From: Isoetes taiwanensis
Taxonomy: Eukaryota > Streptophyta > Lycopodiopsida > Isoetales > Isoetaceae
NCBI GenBank assembly: GCA_021234155.1
Contig: JAJEKV010000265.1
Location: 1 to 64,000, forward strand
DNA: 64,000 bases
Direction: 5' to 3'
Under the pieces are notes generated by a model. It did not search any database. It saw only the letters and a program-made list of their open reading frames with translations, and was not told where the DNA came from. Numbering within the stretch: position 1 is the stretch's first letter; each line of letters opens with the position of its first letter. The position numbers were made by a program, and so were the translations under genes. Positions 24,050 to 34,530 of this stretch are shown in pieces.

Positions 24050-24765
24050 TACATTGTAAAGTGCTCAAAAGGTTCTTAATCGGGGACGGGATATGTATAT
24101 TGGCGGTAGACATAAACACGCTTTTATATACCCACCATTTATGCTTCAGGGGGCGCTCTTCCTAAGAAGGATGATGAGGGAAGTGTCTTTTATACTAATC
24201 GAGGGACGCGGTCACAAATAATATCTCTCGTTTATGGCCTCCCAGCGGTAAAGGGGAGTGGCACGGCGCTTATGACCAAGCTTGAAATAGAGGCGTCAAA
24301 AATAAAATGAAACGAGTTTCGAGGAGATAGAAAAAGCAAAGGCGTTTAAGCGGAAGAAGCTCACGCCGATGATGGGGTGAGCTTTATACGAAAAAGGAGG
24401 TACATGACCTAGTCATAGTCTTGTTTTTTATTATTTTGATATTGCGTTGATCTATCGATGTATGTCAAAGGCACAATGTGGTCAAGGAACTGAAGGGACT
24501 TGCTTAAAAAGAAGGAGGCGATTGGTCAAAAGTCCCTAAACCACTTAATCTCCACAAGGAAGATATCAAGGTATTTCTTATTTTTTTTGTCATTCGTTCA
24601 CTTTAACTTGTGATAATGTTGTGTGCCTTGCAATCAGATTGCATTGAGCGTGCAAAGGATCGAAAAAAAACATAGAGCTCGGGCCGACAAAGCAACTAAA
24701 AGTGGCTTAAAGCCGTCTCATTTGGGCTCCGTGGTCGAAAAGGGTTTTTCCATAGATTCGTAAGA
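24050..24765 (+). pseudogene. Degraded exon-like blocks, possibly plant-transposon associated
   Basis: Alternating open blocks and intron-like AT-rich stretches continue (24,050-24,410, 24,475-24,571, 24,640-24,763). The last, after the acceptor caatcag, reads RIEKKHRARADKATKSGLKP, then SHLGS. That pattern (basic Asn/His-Arg run, then H-x-x-G-S) recalls the Transposase_24-type domain found in CACTA-associated plant genes, but the match is loose and by eye. Internal stops in the first block argue for a pseudogene. Confidence 0.25.
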
Positions 24766-25236
24766 GCTATATTAGTTCACATTAATTTTAATAAGAACTT
24801 TAAATGTCACTAGCTAATACTCGTTATATTGTCATAGGAACATCTATACGGGTTTGCCCCTAACAACAAGACGCATTACAAGTAGCCATTTTAACGTGGA
24901 GCTATTTATCTGTATCCAACGGTTATCTGACGAGGGAACTCTCCCCCTTGGCGGGGAATGCGGGGGTGCGTTGTAGAAAATTATTATAATTCTATGAACT
25001 ACATTAACGCCATATTCTTTTGGTTTTATAGGAAGCGATGGCGGATATGAATGAAGGTCTAGAGCATGACATGGGGCATGGGGCTGAGGGATCGCAAACA
25101 TTCTTTGAGAGCCATCCAATCGCCGTGCGGTGACGGTTGAAGCCTCCTCTAACTTCGTACTCGGATGACTACTCCACTTTGAATCGAGAGAGATTAGCTC
25201 TAGGCTAAAAGGGTGGATACTCCTCTTAACGGAGTC
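24766..25236. other. No clear gene; one possible terminal exon
   Basis: A stretch from about 25,030 (after tttatag) codes for AMADMNEGLEHDMGHGAEGSQ in one frame and then stops. It could be a last exon of the preceding fragment. Otherwise nothing is recognised. Confidence 0.25.
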
Positions 25237-25440
25237 TTTTGTGATTATTTAAAAATATAAATACAATTCACTTTTGTGATTATTTAAAAATATAAATACA
25301 AAAATAATTTTGTGACTATTTAAAAATATGAATATAAAAACACTTTTGTGATTATTTAAAATATTTTTATATTTATATTTTTATATAAATATATTTTTAT
25401 TTTTTTATTTTTCCCCTACATCGCCGCGGCGTATCCACGC
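25237..25440. repeat. AT-rich ~36-bp tandem repeat and AT-rich run
   Basis: Four copies of ttttgtgattatttaaaaat followed by ataaatacaa start near 25,237, 25,272, 25,308 and 25,344. A stretch of about 60 bp made almost wholly of A and T follows (25,360-25,415), then atcgccgcggcg. Confidence 0.8.
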
Positions 25441-25883
25441 GGTTTTTTTTTTGCCACGTGGGCTTTTCTATCTGCGGTTTTCAGAATTTTCCGTGTATAT
25501 TCCACGTGTCACGTCGCATGCGGCGTATACGGCTTTTACTGCGATGCATATTCCGCGTGTATATTCCCGTGTATATTCCCGTGTCCGTCACAGCGGCGTA
25601 TACCGCGTGGCATTCACGCAGCGTGGATTTTGGTGATGTTCCGTGTATATTCCCGTGTATATTCCCCATGTATATTTCGCGGTCACGTTACCCATCGCGA
25701 CGTCTGGCGAGCGACATGTATCACGTCTGCGCGGCGGCGTCTGCGATGATGCCGATAGCGTCGCATGCGGCGTGTATGCGCAACGTCTGTAGACGCTGGC
25801 GGCGATTCGTCGGGCGTCGCCACGCTCAGCCGCGAGGCGTCGTTATTGGCGTCGCTAAATGACCCTTTTCTTGTTGTAGCGAC
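25441..25883. repeat. Right subterminal region and terminus of the putative CACTA-like element
   Basis: CG-rich motifs (cgtcgcatgcggcgta near 25,510; tcgcatgcggcgtgtatgcg near 25,758) alternate with short repeats of gtgtatattcc (25,494-25,672). The block ends in cttttcttgttgtagcgac (25,865-25,883), the inverse of the left terminus. The open frames here are low-complexity shadows. Confidence 0.6.
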
Positions 25884-25894
25884 TCCGAAAGGAT

Positions 25895-27620
25895 ATGGAC
25901 CAACGGCGGCTAACAAATGGGTTTGTCGCCCAAAGCCAAGAAGAAAGGGGCAGACTAAGCGGATCTGCACTTGTAATGCCAAGGAGACCAACAAAGCGAG
26001 GGCAATGGATGGAGGAAGAGATGTCGACCACACTTGACGAGGTAAGTGAAAATGGAATCAATTAGAGAGACATCTAGACGGCCAGGCATACCAGAGTCGT
26101 CCATCAGGAATTGGCTGTATGGGCAGATTTTCAAAAAGAATGCAAGGCACCCCCAGATCCTGACACCAGCCCAAGAAAAGGAATTGATTGATTGGGCAAT
26201 AGGCAGGGCAGAGCAGGGAATGGGTGTATCACTGGCTGTTGTAAAGAAGCGTGCAGCGGAGATGGCAAGGGAGTGTAATTTGGCCTTTATTGGTGTGCCA
26301 GAGAGCAAATGGTGGAAGCTTTTCAAGCAAAGACATCCTGAGATCTCCCTTAGGAGTGCCGAAACATTGGAGGTTTCACGTGCCCGTGCAATGAATCAAG
26401 CCAACTTGGATGGCTTCTACACAGGGCTGAAAGAAGTGTATGATGCGTTTAGCTTTCCCCCCTCAAGAATTTGGAATGCAGATGAGACAGGGATCCAAGC
26501 TGGGAAAGTCAAGGGTTTGAAAATAATTGCCAGGAAATGGGAGAATAGGGTTAGCGAGCTAGTGATGAATACAAGGGAATGGGTAACTATTCTAGTGTGC
26601 GTCAATGCAGAAGGGTTCAGGCTGCCTAACCTTTATATTTTCAAGGGTACAAGGATGAGGGAAGACAACATAGCAAGGTGTGAAGAGGGAGCAATTCAAG
26701 CAATGCAGCAATCAGCTTGGATGACCACTGAATTGTTCAAGTCATGGCTATCTCATTTCAAGTCTAGAGTCCCTGGAGGGGTGTTACCTGATCAACGTCA
26801 TCTCATATTGCTGGATGGCCATGGTAGCCATGTGGAACTGGATGTCATCCTTGCTGCCAAAGAGATGGGCATACATTTTGCCCTACTACCTGCTCACACA
26901 TCACATAAGTTACAGCCACTAGATGTATCTTGCTTTGCACCATTCAAAGTTGCATTCAAAAGACTAAGGGCAGACTATATGGTGAGGAAGTGTGGGACTG
27001 AACCAAAGAGAGAAGACATAGCTGAACTAATTTCCGAGGTCATTGCAGCTGGTCTAACAGTCTCCAACATAAGGGCAGGTTTCGGCAACTGGAATATGGC
27101 CATTTAACCCAACAAAGGTGGTTCGTGGAAGGGAAGGGTCAAGGTTTGCAAGTGCAGACGTGTATATGCCAGCACCACCCATTGGACAACCATCAAATGA
27201 GGTTGTAGATGAACATGAGAATGTCATACCTAATGTCTTGCATGAACCATTGGATCAATTTGAGGGCTGTGCACAGGGCATGGATATGGAAGCCAATGTT
27301 GTAGAGGGTTACAACATGCAAGAAGTGGATCTACAATGGGAAGAGCATGTCCAGGCACCACATGATCATGCTGGTGCTACATATGGGACCATGCAGCAAG
27401 TCCTCCTACAGCAGGGTATGGGAAATGATTGTGGCCAAACCTCACAGGTCCAAGCAGGGCCAAGTACACAAGGGACATCCTCGGGAGGAGCATTGCTTCT
27501 AATCTGCATGGTAGAGTTCATATCAGCAGTGATGGGTTCTGCCAAGCTCTTGCAACAAAGAAGACAAGGAGGGAAGAGGCTGAACGACTTAAGAGGGAGC
27601 AGGTAGCCCTCAAGATGATT
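25895..27620 (+). pseudogene. Pogo/Tigger-like DDE transposase, frameshifted
   Basis: An ATG at 25,895 opens a frame (MDQRRLTNGFVAQ…) that reads into GQWMEEEMSTTLDEVSENGI and hits TAG at 26,063. A one-base shift continues as IRETSRRPGIPESSIRNWL, the Psq/CENP-B-type helix-turn-helix. The main frame runs to 27,107 and shows the DDE_1 core: WNADETGI (first Asp), LLDGHGSH (second Asp) and KLQPLDVSCFAPFK (third acidic position, DDD). A second shift at about 27,090 restores GIWPFNPTKV, the usual pogo-family C-terminal motif. The C-terminal tail (27,118-27,606) is acidic and Gln-rich, and a further shift leads to a charged coil (KKTRREEAERLKREQ). Roughly 560 residues in total. Only two or three single-base lesions break an otherwise well conserved protein, so it died recently or carries sequencing errors. 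Confidence 0.85.
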
Positions 27621-28206
27621 CACTATAACCCCAAATTTGGCTCTATGTGTAGTTTTATGCTGTTTTTTTTGCCAAAAAACAACACCTGAAGATCACCCAT
27701 AGTATTGTTCCGAAAATGCTAGAAACAACATGTTGTTTTTATCCAAAAAGTCTATGCATACAAAATTGACATAGTTTTTAGAAAAAAATTCAATGTGTTG
27801 TTTTATTTTCTTACTGTTGTTTCTAATGCAACTAAACGTTGTTTGTCATCAATATAAGACACGTTGTTTTAGACATTACAATACATGGAAAATCAATATT
27901 ACTACATTAGAAATAAAAACTATATGATATGTCCACGCATGGAAAAAGAAAAAAAATAGTGTTGTTTCAATGTCACTAGGCATTGTTTTTCTTCAAATAA
28001 GAGGCATTGTTTTAGATATTAACAATATGTGGAAAAGTAATATTACAACACTAAAAGAAAAATACTACGTGTCATATCCACGTGTACGCATTGAATTTTC
28101 TTCAGTTAATACTGTTGTTTTAGATATTACAATACATGGAGAACTAATAGTACAACATTACTACAAAAAAAACTACGAGAAACATCTATGCATAGGATCA
28201 CTATAG
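27621..28206. repeat. AT-rich 3' flank with three diverged copies of a ~110-140 bp unit
   Basis: The phrase gttgttttagayattacaat with a following catgga recurs at about 27,863, 28,006 and 28,114, each followed by a segment ending near catatccacg. It may be the non-coding end of the pogo-like element or an independent AT-rich repeat. The 78-residue open frame across it is not convincing. Confidence 0.5.
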
Positions 28207-28737
28207 TTTATTTTAAAAAAGCCTTTTGGGAATCGAACCCAAAAAAGTCCATTCAGGCGATCATAATAGAATAGAATGTTTACAAAAATATGTACCTTTA
28301 AACAACTATGGCATATCTGCACTTAATCTAGACAAATAACAAAGACTAACAAGGAACAAGGAACAAGGAACTATCTATCTATCTATCTATCTATAAACTA
28401 TGCCACCATAGCAAAACACATGCAGCATGGCAGCGACAACAACTATTCTAAAAGACAAAGCAAAACAAGAGCAAGGACCTGAGGCCATAAACCTTAAATT
28501 TAACATGAACCTGCTCTTATTTCAGAAAATCATCTTATCCATTCGCTCCATTGTAAGAAATTTGCTTACTTTACATCCTTATTAACCTGGAGATAATATT
28601 TGCTGCTGAATGTTTGTCTTTTCAATCAATCGATGGAAATAAAGAATAGCCAAGAACCTTACTCTACATTTTAGCCTCATCCCAAATGGTGGCACGGGTT
28701 GATATGGGCTGCAATTCAAAAAAATCAGTCATATTAC
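28207..28737. other. No gene; (ATCT)n microsatellite at 28,371-28,394
   Basis: About six tatc repeats. The rest may be the 3' UTR side of the minus-strand NOT1 fragment, since it lies just beyond that fragment's stop codon, but nothing diagnostic is seen. Confidence 0.5.
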
Positions 28738-29215
28738 TTATTCATTACCAATGAAAAAGTAGAATAGACAGCTTTCATTCTTGGGGAAAACCTTTTTATC
28801 CTTAGAGATCTTTAATTTATCCTTTTTTGCAACAGTAGCAACAACCAACCTGAAACTTGAGGATGTGTTTTTCGCAATCTCTACCAGCTGCTGCAATGAC
28901 TCTGGTGATCCAGAAGCTACATGTACAAGATTATGTGTCAAAAATATGAAATTTAAAAAGAAATGACAATTTGGATACGATAAGTATGTCCCACCTTGCT
29001 CAGGGCATCAATCACATTGTAAAGTTCAGTAACACTGATGCCGGCATTATGAACAACACACATCTCACAACGTAAAAAATTTTCCATCTAATCACTATTA
29101 TTGATACTTACCCAGCTAGTTAGTTCTTTCACTGCACATTTACAAACATCGCGTATCGATTCCAAGATAGCTAAGTGAGCTGACAGCATTCTCATAAAGC
29201 CGCATAAAAACCTAG
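28738..29215 (-). pseudogene. NOT1: NOT1 (CCR4-NOT scaffold) C-terminal fragment
   Basis: On the minus strand, 29,215-29,111 encodes pieces FMRLYEN and, after a frameshift, SAHLAILESIRDVCKCAVKE followed by LTSW. It ends at a clean donor (gtaagt). At about 29,041-28,995 is VTELYNVIDALSK, ending at a donor. At 28,925-28,738 is SGSPESLQQLVEIAKNTSSS followed by KDKLKISKDKK and a stop. Plant NOT1 proteins have these blocks in this order (…LYEN…AHLAIL…IRDVCK…KELTSWV…ELH-LVDALAKL…GS-ESLQQL-…, then a Lys/Asp-rich linker). NOT1 is the scaffold of the cytoplasmic mRNA deadenylase complex. About 60 residues expected after TSWV are missing, the first exon is frameshifted, and a stop follows the last block. 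This is therefore a truncated duplicate, not the working gene. Confidence 0.7.
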
Positions 29216-29613
29216 TGTAAATTCAAATCAAACAGTCAATAGCGAAGGAACCAACCTATCTACATTGTGGCAATTAATCACAACCACCTGCCAAAATCAG
29301 AGACACTTATAAACTAACAGAAAATACCTATTCGCCAAGCAAAATAGAAGATGGATTTTCCATCCATCTAGAAATGCAAAACGAAAAGTAAAATCTATAT
29401 GCAGTCATCACTTTGATTGTTAAGAAGATAAAATGAAAATTAAATAAGAAACACAAACGACCTTCAGAGGGATTCAAAGGACAAGTGACAGAGGACAAAG
29501 ACAAAAATGAATGCTGAAACAAGCGCTTACTAAAAATATCAAAAACAGTATATCAATCTAAAGGCTGGCCTACTATTATGAATTTTGCAGACAAATTCAT
29601 ATAATAAGTTAAC

Positions 29614-29798
29614 CTGTTTAGGAGCGCTCCAGATTTTTGAAACTTGTATCGCTTCTCGGTTATTTGGCACACTGACGAATCCATTCCTTCCATCTTCTTA
29701 AGGTAAAGATATCTGACCTCCATTTGTACCAAGGAAATGAGTTATTACAGGCCGGATTTCAGAGCTTTGAACATCAACGGCAACCAAGTTCATCGAAT
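29614..29798 (-). pseudogene. Exon-like block of unknown gene
   Basis: Bounded by an acceptor-like ctttttag (right) and a donor-like cag|gttaac (left) on the minus strand. One frame reads SMNLVAVDVQSSEIRPVITH and FLGTNGGQISLP, then a TAA, then EDGRNGFVSVPNNREAIQVS and KIWSAPKQ. The composition is that of a real protein, and a single stop interrupts it. A second open block lies upstream at about 29,930-29,850 (NILGAQTICCGSM…, ending before gtattt). I do not recognise the family. It may be part of the same duplicated segment as the NOT1 fragment, although it is not NOT1 sequence that I know. Confidence 0.4.
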
Positions 29799-29959
29799 CT
29801 AAAAAGCAAGTGACAATATGTTTCAAATAAAACTTTTATGGGTAAATACCTTGGCGCCAAGATGTGCAGCAACATTTTTCATAGAAACCATGCTCCCACA
29901 ACAGATCGTTTGAGCACCAAGGATATTACTTCAGAAACAGTATGACATCTAGTTTAGGG

Positions 29960-30090
29960 TATCACCAGATGGTAGTCGCCAGAGCGCCATTGCCAGAGTA
30001 GGGCTATCGCCAGAGCGGCATTGCCAGAGAAGGGCCATCGCCAGAGTGCCATCGCCAACTGCGACATCCCCAAAGCGCCATAGCCACATA
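29960..30090 (+). repeat. Minisatellite of cgccagag / ccattgccagag units
   Basis: Five or six imperfect copies of a 16-18 bp unit (tcgccagagcgccattg and variants) in direct orientation, decaying to the right into gcgccatagccac. Confidence 0.75.
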
Positions 30091-30181
30091 AGAATTGTTA
30101 ATGGAATTTCCCCCTCTTTTTTTGTCCCTTCAAAAACTTCCCTCCCTTCAAAATTTCAAAGCCCACCCCCGGTTCGTATTT

Positions 30182-30262
30182 TAATGGCATTCAATTATTT
30201 AATGGCGTTCAATTATCTATCGTTTTTTAATGGCATTCAATTATAAGATAGATAGATAGTAT
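30182..30262 (+). repeat. Three copies of taatggcattcaattat plus (GATA)n
   Basis: taatggcrttcaattat occurs at about 30,182, 30,201 and 30,228, followed by a short gatagatagatag run at 30,247-30,259. Confidence 0.7.
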
Positions 30263-30418
30263 TTTAACGTCACGCCACTAGGCAGCATCCAACTAGACAT
30301 GTGACCACACACCACACTACATTGCACACCACACTACATTGCTTGGTTGGGCCCTGCCCCCAACCACTTTACATTGCGTCTGTGGGTTTTGACACCCAAC
30401 AGTTCAGAGTGTGATTCT

Positions 30419-30483
30419 GGGCAGTCTCGAACTCGAGACCTATAGTTGCTAGACCTAGTGTGTTACCACTAGACTAAACGCCC
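30419..30483 (-). other. tRNA-like pseudogene or SINE head
   Basis: Read on the minus strand, the segment begins gggcgtttagtctagtggta (A-box-like tagtctagtgg) and ends with ctcgagttcgagactgccc (B-box-like gagttcgagac in a perfect T-stem ctcga/tcgag arrangement). The outer gggc pairs with gccc. The anticodon arm pairs poorly and the acceptor has mismatches, so a working tRNA is unlikely. It resembles a tRNA-Glu/Asp/Val-derived SINE or pseudogene. Confidence 0.45.
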
Positions 30484-31816
30484 ATGTGCGATTCTGTTAT
30501 AAGGAACATTCAATTATAAGGAACAGAAAATATCTAATAAGACTCATGTGTAATGGGTGAAAATTGATTCCTTCGCGGTATCGCCATTCCTGCGGAATCA
30601 CCAAGCCTCTCGAACGGAATCCGTTTCGGAGACCTCATTTCGGGTACCTAACATTGTCAGACACATCCCAATAGATCCAAGCCATCCATCTGTTAGGATG
30701 ATCCTAGCCGTTCAAACTAGCCCCTTTTGGTGGAACTACAATGTCACATACCGCAGGAAAGAATCGCACCATGTTTTATTCCGCCATACGAAATCACCGC
30801 TCGACCCCAGTAGAATATCCCAATGAAACAATTCTACCAAGTAGAATCACCATCACTTATTTCCTTCTGGTTATGGCGGGCAGCTATGGCAGCTCTTGGG
30901 TCCGGCTATTTGCTTCAATCTCTCCAGAGTTTAATCGTTTTTTTTTTCTCAAACCCATCTCCCGAGATTTCTGCATATTTTAAAACCTTGTTTTCTCTTT
31001 CTGTTGTCGGATCTTTAGAAGAAGATTCAGCGAAGAAAAGGACAGCTATAGAGCAAATTGGTCCCCTCCTTTTGGTGGATTAAATTAACCAATGCTATCT
31101 AATAATCTATTTCTTGTAAGCAGGTCCCTGCACTCGAATTTTAACCTAAATGTTAGCCCACACTATCATTTTAACAGATGATTTGTCAAATAAATCTACA
31201 AAATGCAGCCAAGAAATGGAGATGAGAACCAAAACGGAGCCAAGAAGCAGATGCTGTGAGAAAGCGGAGCTAGTTAAATCTACCATGTCGCTTCCAGTTA
31301 ACTCTACCATACTTTCGTCGCCATTCGTTGCACAGGTAAAATAAAGGAGCATAGGATCAAGTTAAAGAGGGAAGTTATTTTTCTCTAGAGGAAGTTCTTC
31401 CCACAGTAACATGTGGAACCTTTCGGCCGTTGGATGGGATACACTTTTCTCATTGGTACCAAAACCATATTTTAATTATCAACGCGTGACAAACCAATAT
31501 GTAGCATTATAACAGGGGGGTTTTTTTGTATTTTTGTACACTTTTTGCAATGGTTTTACTATGATTTGGAGTCCGTATTGCATGGAGTGTACTAATGCGT
31601 ACATCTAGAGTGCACACTATATTTTTCTCTTTTAATTCCACTCTGCCATGGTTTGGCCCATGTTCCTATGATTTTTGTGCCATCCAATTTCTCCCATACC
31701 ATTCCAATGGCCAAGATCGACCCTCTCACTTTTAATCTAAGGGCTCATAATTATTTTATTGTTATTTTTCCTCACATCTCAAGGTTACATACATGCAGAT
31801 GTCGAGCTGCTAGTTT
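30484..31816. other. No recognisable gene
   Basis: Several overlapping open frames of 60-90 residues (30,557-31,083 on plus) have no domain. One (from 30,823) holds a hydrophobic segment, MAALGSGYLLQSLQSLIVFFF, that could be a membrane-anchor or signal-like N-terminus, but no continuation is found. 31,090-31,816 is AT-rich and featureless to me. Confidence 0.35.
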
Positions 31817-32050
31817 TAGGGTTTGTCTTATTTTTCTAAGTTTTGACTTTGCCCAAGATTCTGCTTTGCAACAACGGTGGCTAGGGCAGGCCACCGGAAT
31901 GGAAAAATCTTGGCAACAGAGGGTCTGATGCAGTAGGGTTTGTCTTATTTTTCTAAGTTTTGACTTTGCCCCCGCGTTGTTTTGCAACAACGGTGGCTAG
32001 GGCAGGAAGCCCGGAATGGAAAAATCTTGGCAACGAGGGCGACAAAGGGT
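31817..32050 (+). repeat. 117-bp direct tandem duplication
   Basis: Two copies starting at 31,817 and 31,934 (tagggtttgtcttatttttc…). They share gcaacaacggtggctagggc and ggaatggaaaaatcttggca. The second copy has small indels in its middle. Confidence 0.9.
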
Positions 32051-33188
32051 CGATGCGGTGGCCAAGTGGTCAAAATGGATTCGATGAGAGGAGCGGATAG
32101 TAGCGAAGGAGGAAGCGAGGCGAGCAAGCATCGCTTTGATGGTCAAACTCCATTCCGACCAAAACTAGCTTGAAATTGCACAAGTAAGCCTTTAACTATA
32201 ATTCATTGTAGATCTCGCAAAGGGACTGATGTATTTTAGCTGTAGATCCTTGGGTTCATCTCGAGTTTAGCAAAGACTCTTTCTGAAACACGATTTTTGG
32301 AAACATTCAGCGAGAATGTAAAAGCGGGGAGGAAGAAAGGTGAAGGGGTCATCCGGACATGTAATCTCGGTGAATCTTTGGAACTTTTCGGTAGTCTTTT
32401 TGCATAAGCGATAGATTATTGTATTTCAGTCAAATGGGTCAAGATTATGTGGTGTTTTAGCAGGTTAAAATGACACATATCTCTCAAGCACAAAAAGTCG
32501 AGAATCTATTAAAATCGGGCATATCTCGAAGTAAACCTCTAAGCTCCTTTCCATTTTCTACTTGTTTCAATCTTTGAGGCATACACATTCATCATTTGGT
32601 AAATCCATAAATATTGTTCTCGTATATTTTACATTTTAGATTGTTTCGAGAACCAGGTTATTACTATTGGAGCTAAGCGGTGACATATCAGAGGTTCTAT
32701 TTCACCTTCTATAAGCTGGCATGGAGGTTGTAGGCATATAAGAGCCAACATACAAGTCTATCATGCGATTGTGATGTGGATATTAGGGAGGACTTATCCG
32801 GTAATATTGTTCTCAATGGAGGATCTACCATGTTTATAGAATCGCCAATCGGATGAGCAAACAAATTCGCATACTTGCTCCCGAAGCATGAAGATTAAAG
32901 GCGGTGATTAAGTGATTAAGGAGGTGATTCGAGAAAAAGTGAAAGTAATGCTGAAAGCGGGTATAAGTGTTCTAGCTTAAATGTTCCTTGATACAGTAAA
33001 ACCCTCAAATACCATTTATCGAGGTTTTTGTTTGCACCAGTTTGCAATGCCATGCCAGCATGAAGGATGATTGCGGACCGGTTGCCTAAGGCCCATGTGG
33101 TGGTGGTTGAATGTGAAACAGTTCTAGAACCTACACAAAATTTTTTTTAACATAACAACGAGCATACAACTACCATTAATATTAATTA
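32051..33188. other. No recognisable gene
   Basis: Mixed AT-rich sequence on both strands; no open frame longer than about 60 residues, no repeats and no RNA signature that I can support. Confidence 0.5.
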
Positions 33189-33572
33189 ACACAAACCATT
33201 GTATCTAACACGTTTAAATTAAAATCCCCCTGAAACCCCCTTTGGTTTGGGTGCATATTCACACGGGGGGTTACTCCGGGCACCGAGAGCTGTCGGATGG
33301 GCATATTTGCCATTTATTCCTTCATCTGGACCGTACATAGCAATCCTCGTTTGTGGGGTATGCCTGTACAAGTTTTTGTATACTGTATATTAAGGTTTAT
33401 AAAATACTATAAGGTTTGAGAGAATATACTTAATGGTGTTAATTTTGTACATGTATTGTAAATTTTAGGGGCTCTCGCTGCCCTACGTAACCCCCCGTGT
33501 GAATATGCACCCAAACCAAAGGGGGTTTCAGGGGGATTTTAATTTAAACGTGTTAGATACAATGGTTTGTGT
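33189..33572. mobile_element. Short element with perfect 86-bp inverted arms
   Basis: 33,189-33,274 is the exact reverse complement of 33,487-33,572 (outer end acacaaaccattgtatctaa; inner end cacggggggttac). Inside these arms the match continues imperfectly for about 18 bp more (gggcaccgagagc against gggcagcgagagc). The 212-bp spacer encodes nothing. The layout fits a recently mobile MITE or foldback element. No target duplication is obvious in the AT-rich left flank against caaggg on the right. Confidence 0.85.
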
Positions 33573-34530
33573 CAAGGGTACATTTGTCTATGGGTCCTGC
33601 TATGTTGCAATCCGTGTGTACCATGTCATCCTTAACATGTCACTTAATTCCAACCATCCCTATTGTTTTGCCATGTTGGCAAATGTTAGCCACCCCTTCA
33701 TCATCTAGCCATCCTGCCATAAAAATCAATTCCATCCAATTCTTACTACTCATGATGTCATCACGTGGGACTTGGGCATATGTCAACATTCCATCATATG
33801 ACTTGTGTCACACTCTCAACATATATTAGAAGCTCCCATTAGAAAATCTTATGCAACACTATATAGCGATTGGGATTATATAAGTAGCAATTCACTGCAG
33901 TCATTTCCAGTTGATCCTTGGAAGCATACCCTTGCTAGACCCTTACCCAATTCGAATTTTTGTTATTGATTATGGCAAGGTATGGATGATGTAGACATGA
34001 TGGTTAAGCATTTTTGCAAGAACTGTGATCTTTTTCCTTGTGAGGATGCAATGTTGTTGTGGTGTTCTGGCAACATGGCATCATGGAAAAAGTTTTCTAA
34101 TATGTTGTCAAAGTTGTGCTAGAAAAAGGAGCAATGAAGAAATCACAAGAGGACATTGATGCAGGAGTCATGTTATTGAAAATTTTCACTAGGCCCACAT
34201 CTCCATAAGGTTGCATTGAAGTCAAAGTTTGGAAGACCCCATCGAGTTGTATGGTACATGTTTGGTTTTGGCATGGAATCTATTTTTGGCATCTAGATTC
34301 CATCTTGATCATTGAGCCATACTTGCTTAACCTTTTTCATCATACCCTTATGTCATGTTGCTTCCATTCCATCCTTCATCTTCATTTGATTCTTTTTCCA
34401 TGTCTAACAAAATTGTCTTCCTCACACCATGCAAAAAATAGCCATGCACTACATTTTGCCCGGTCATTTCTCATTTCACAACATGCTCGCTTTGGAAAGT
34501 TGAAGCTAGCCTCCCACCACATTTTGCCTA
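33573..34530. other. No recognisable gene; possible repeat arm
   Basis: A TATA-like ttatataagta occurs near 33,875 with no credible transcript. 34,216-34,240 (ttgaagtcaaagtttggaag) is similar to the reverse complement of 38,345-38,370, which suggests that the palindromic structure at 34.5-38.1 kb extends into these flanks. Confidence 0.4.

Larger units (their letters stand above)
14130..25883. mobile_element. Putative large CACTA-like DNA transposon (degenerate)
   Basis: The left end reads gtcgctataacaaaata on the plus strand. The right end, read inward on the minus strand from 25,883, is gtcgctacaacaagaaa. These match at about 15 of 17 positions and resemble CACTA-superfamily termini (CACTACAA-type) with altered outer bases. 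Next to both ends lie CG-rich palindromic motifs of the form cgtcgcatgcgacg (14,146-14,221 on the left; about 25,510 and 25,758 on the right), a usual subterminal feature of CACTA elements. Spliced-looking fragments at 23.4-24.8 kb could be remains of its own genes. I see no matching 3-bp target duplication. A LINE and several repeats are nested inside. Alternative: two unrelated termini of one family that happen to face each other. Confidence 0.5.

Noticed and set aside
28215-28255. T-arm-like ttgggttcgattcccaa on the minus strand
   Set aside because: No A box, D arm or acceptor pairing at the required distance upstream.
33840-34000. LTR-retrotransposon promoter suggested by a TATA-like ttatataag
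   Set aside because: No terminal tg…ca pair, primer-binding site, polypurine tract or gag-pol coding could be found around it.
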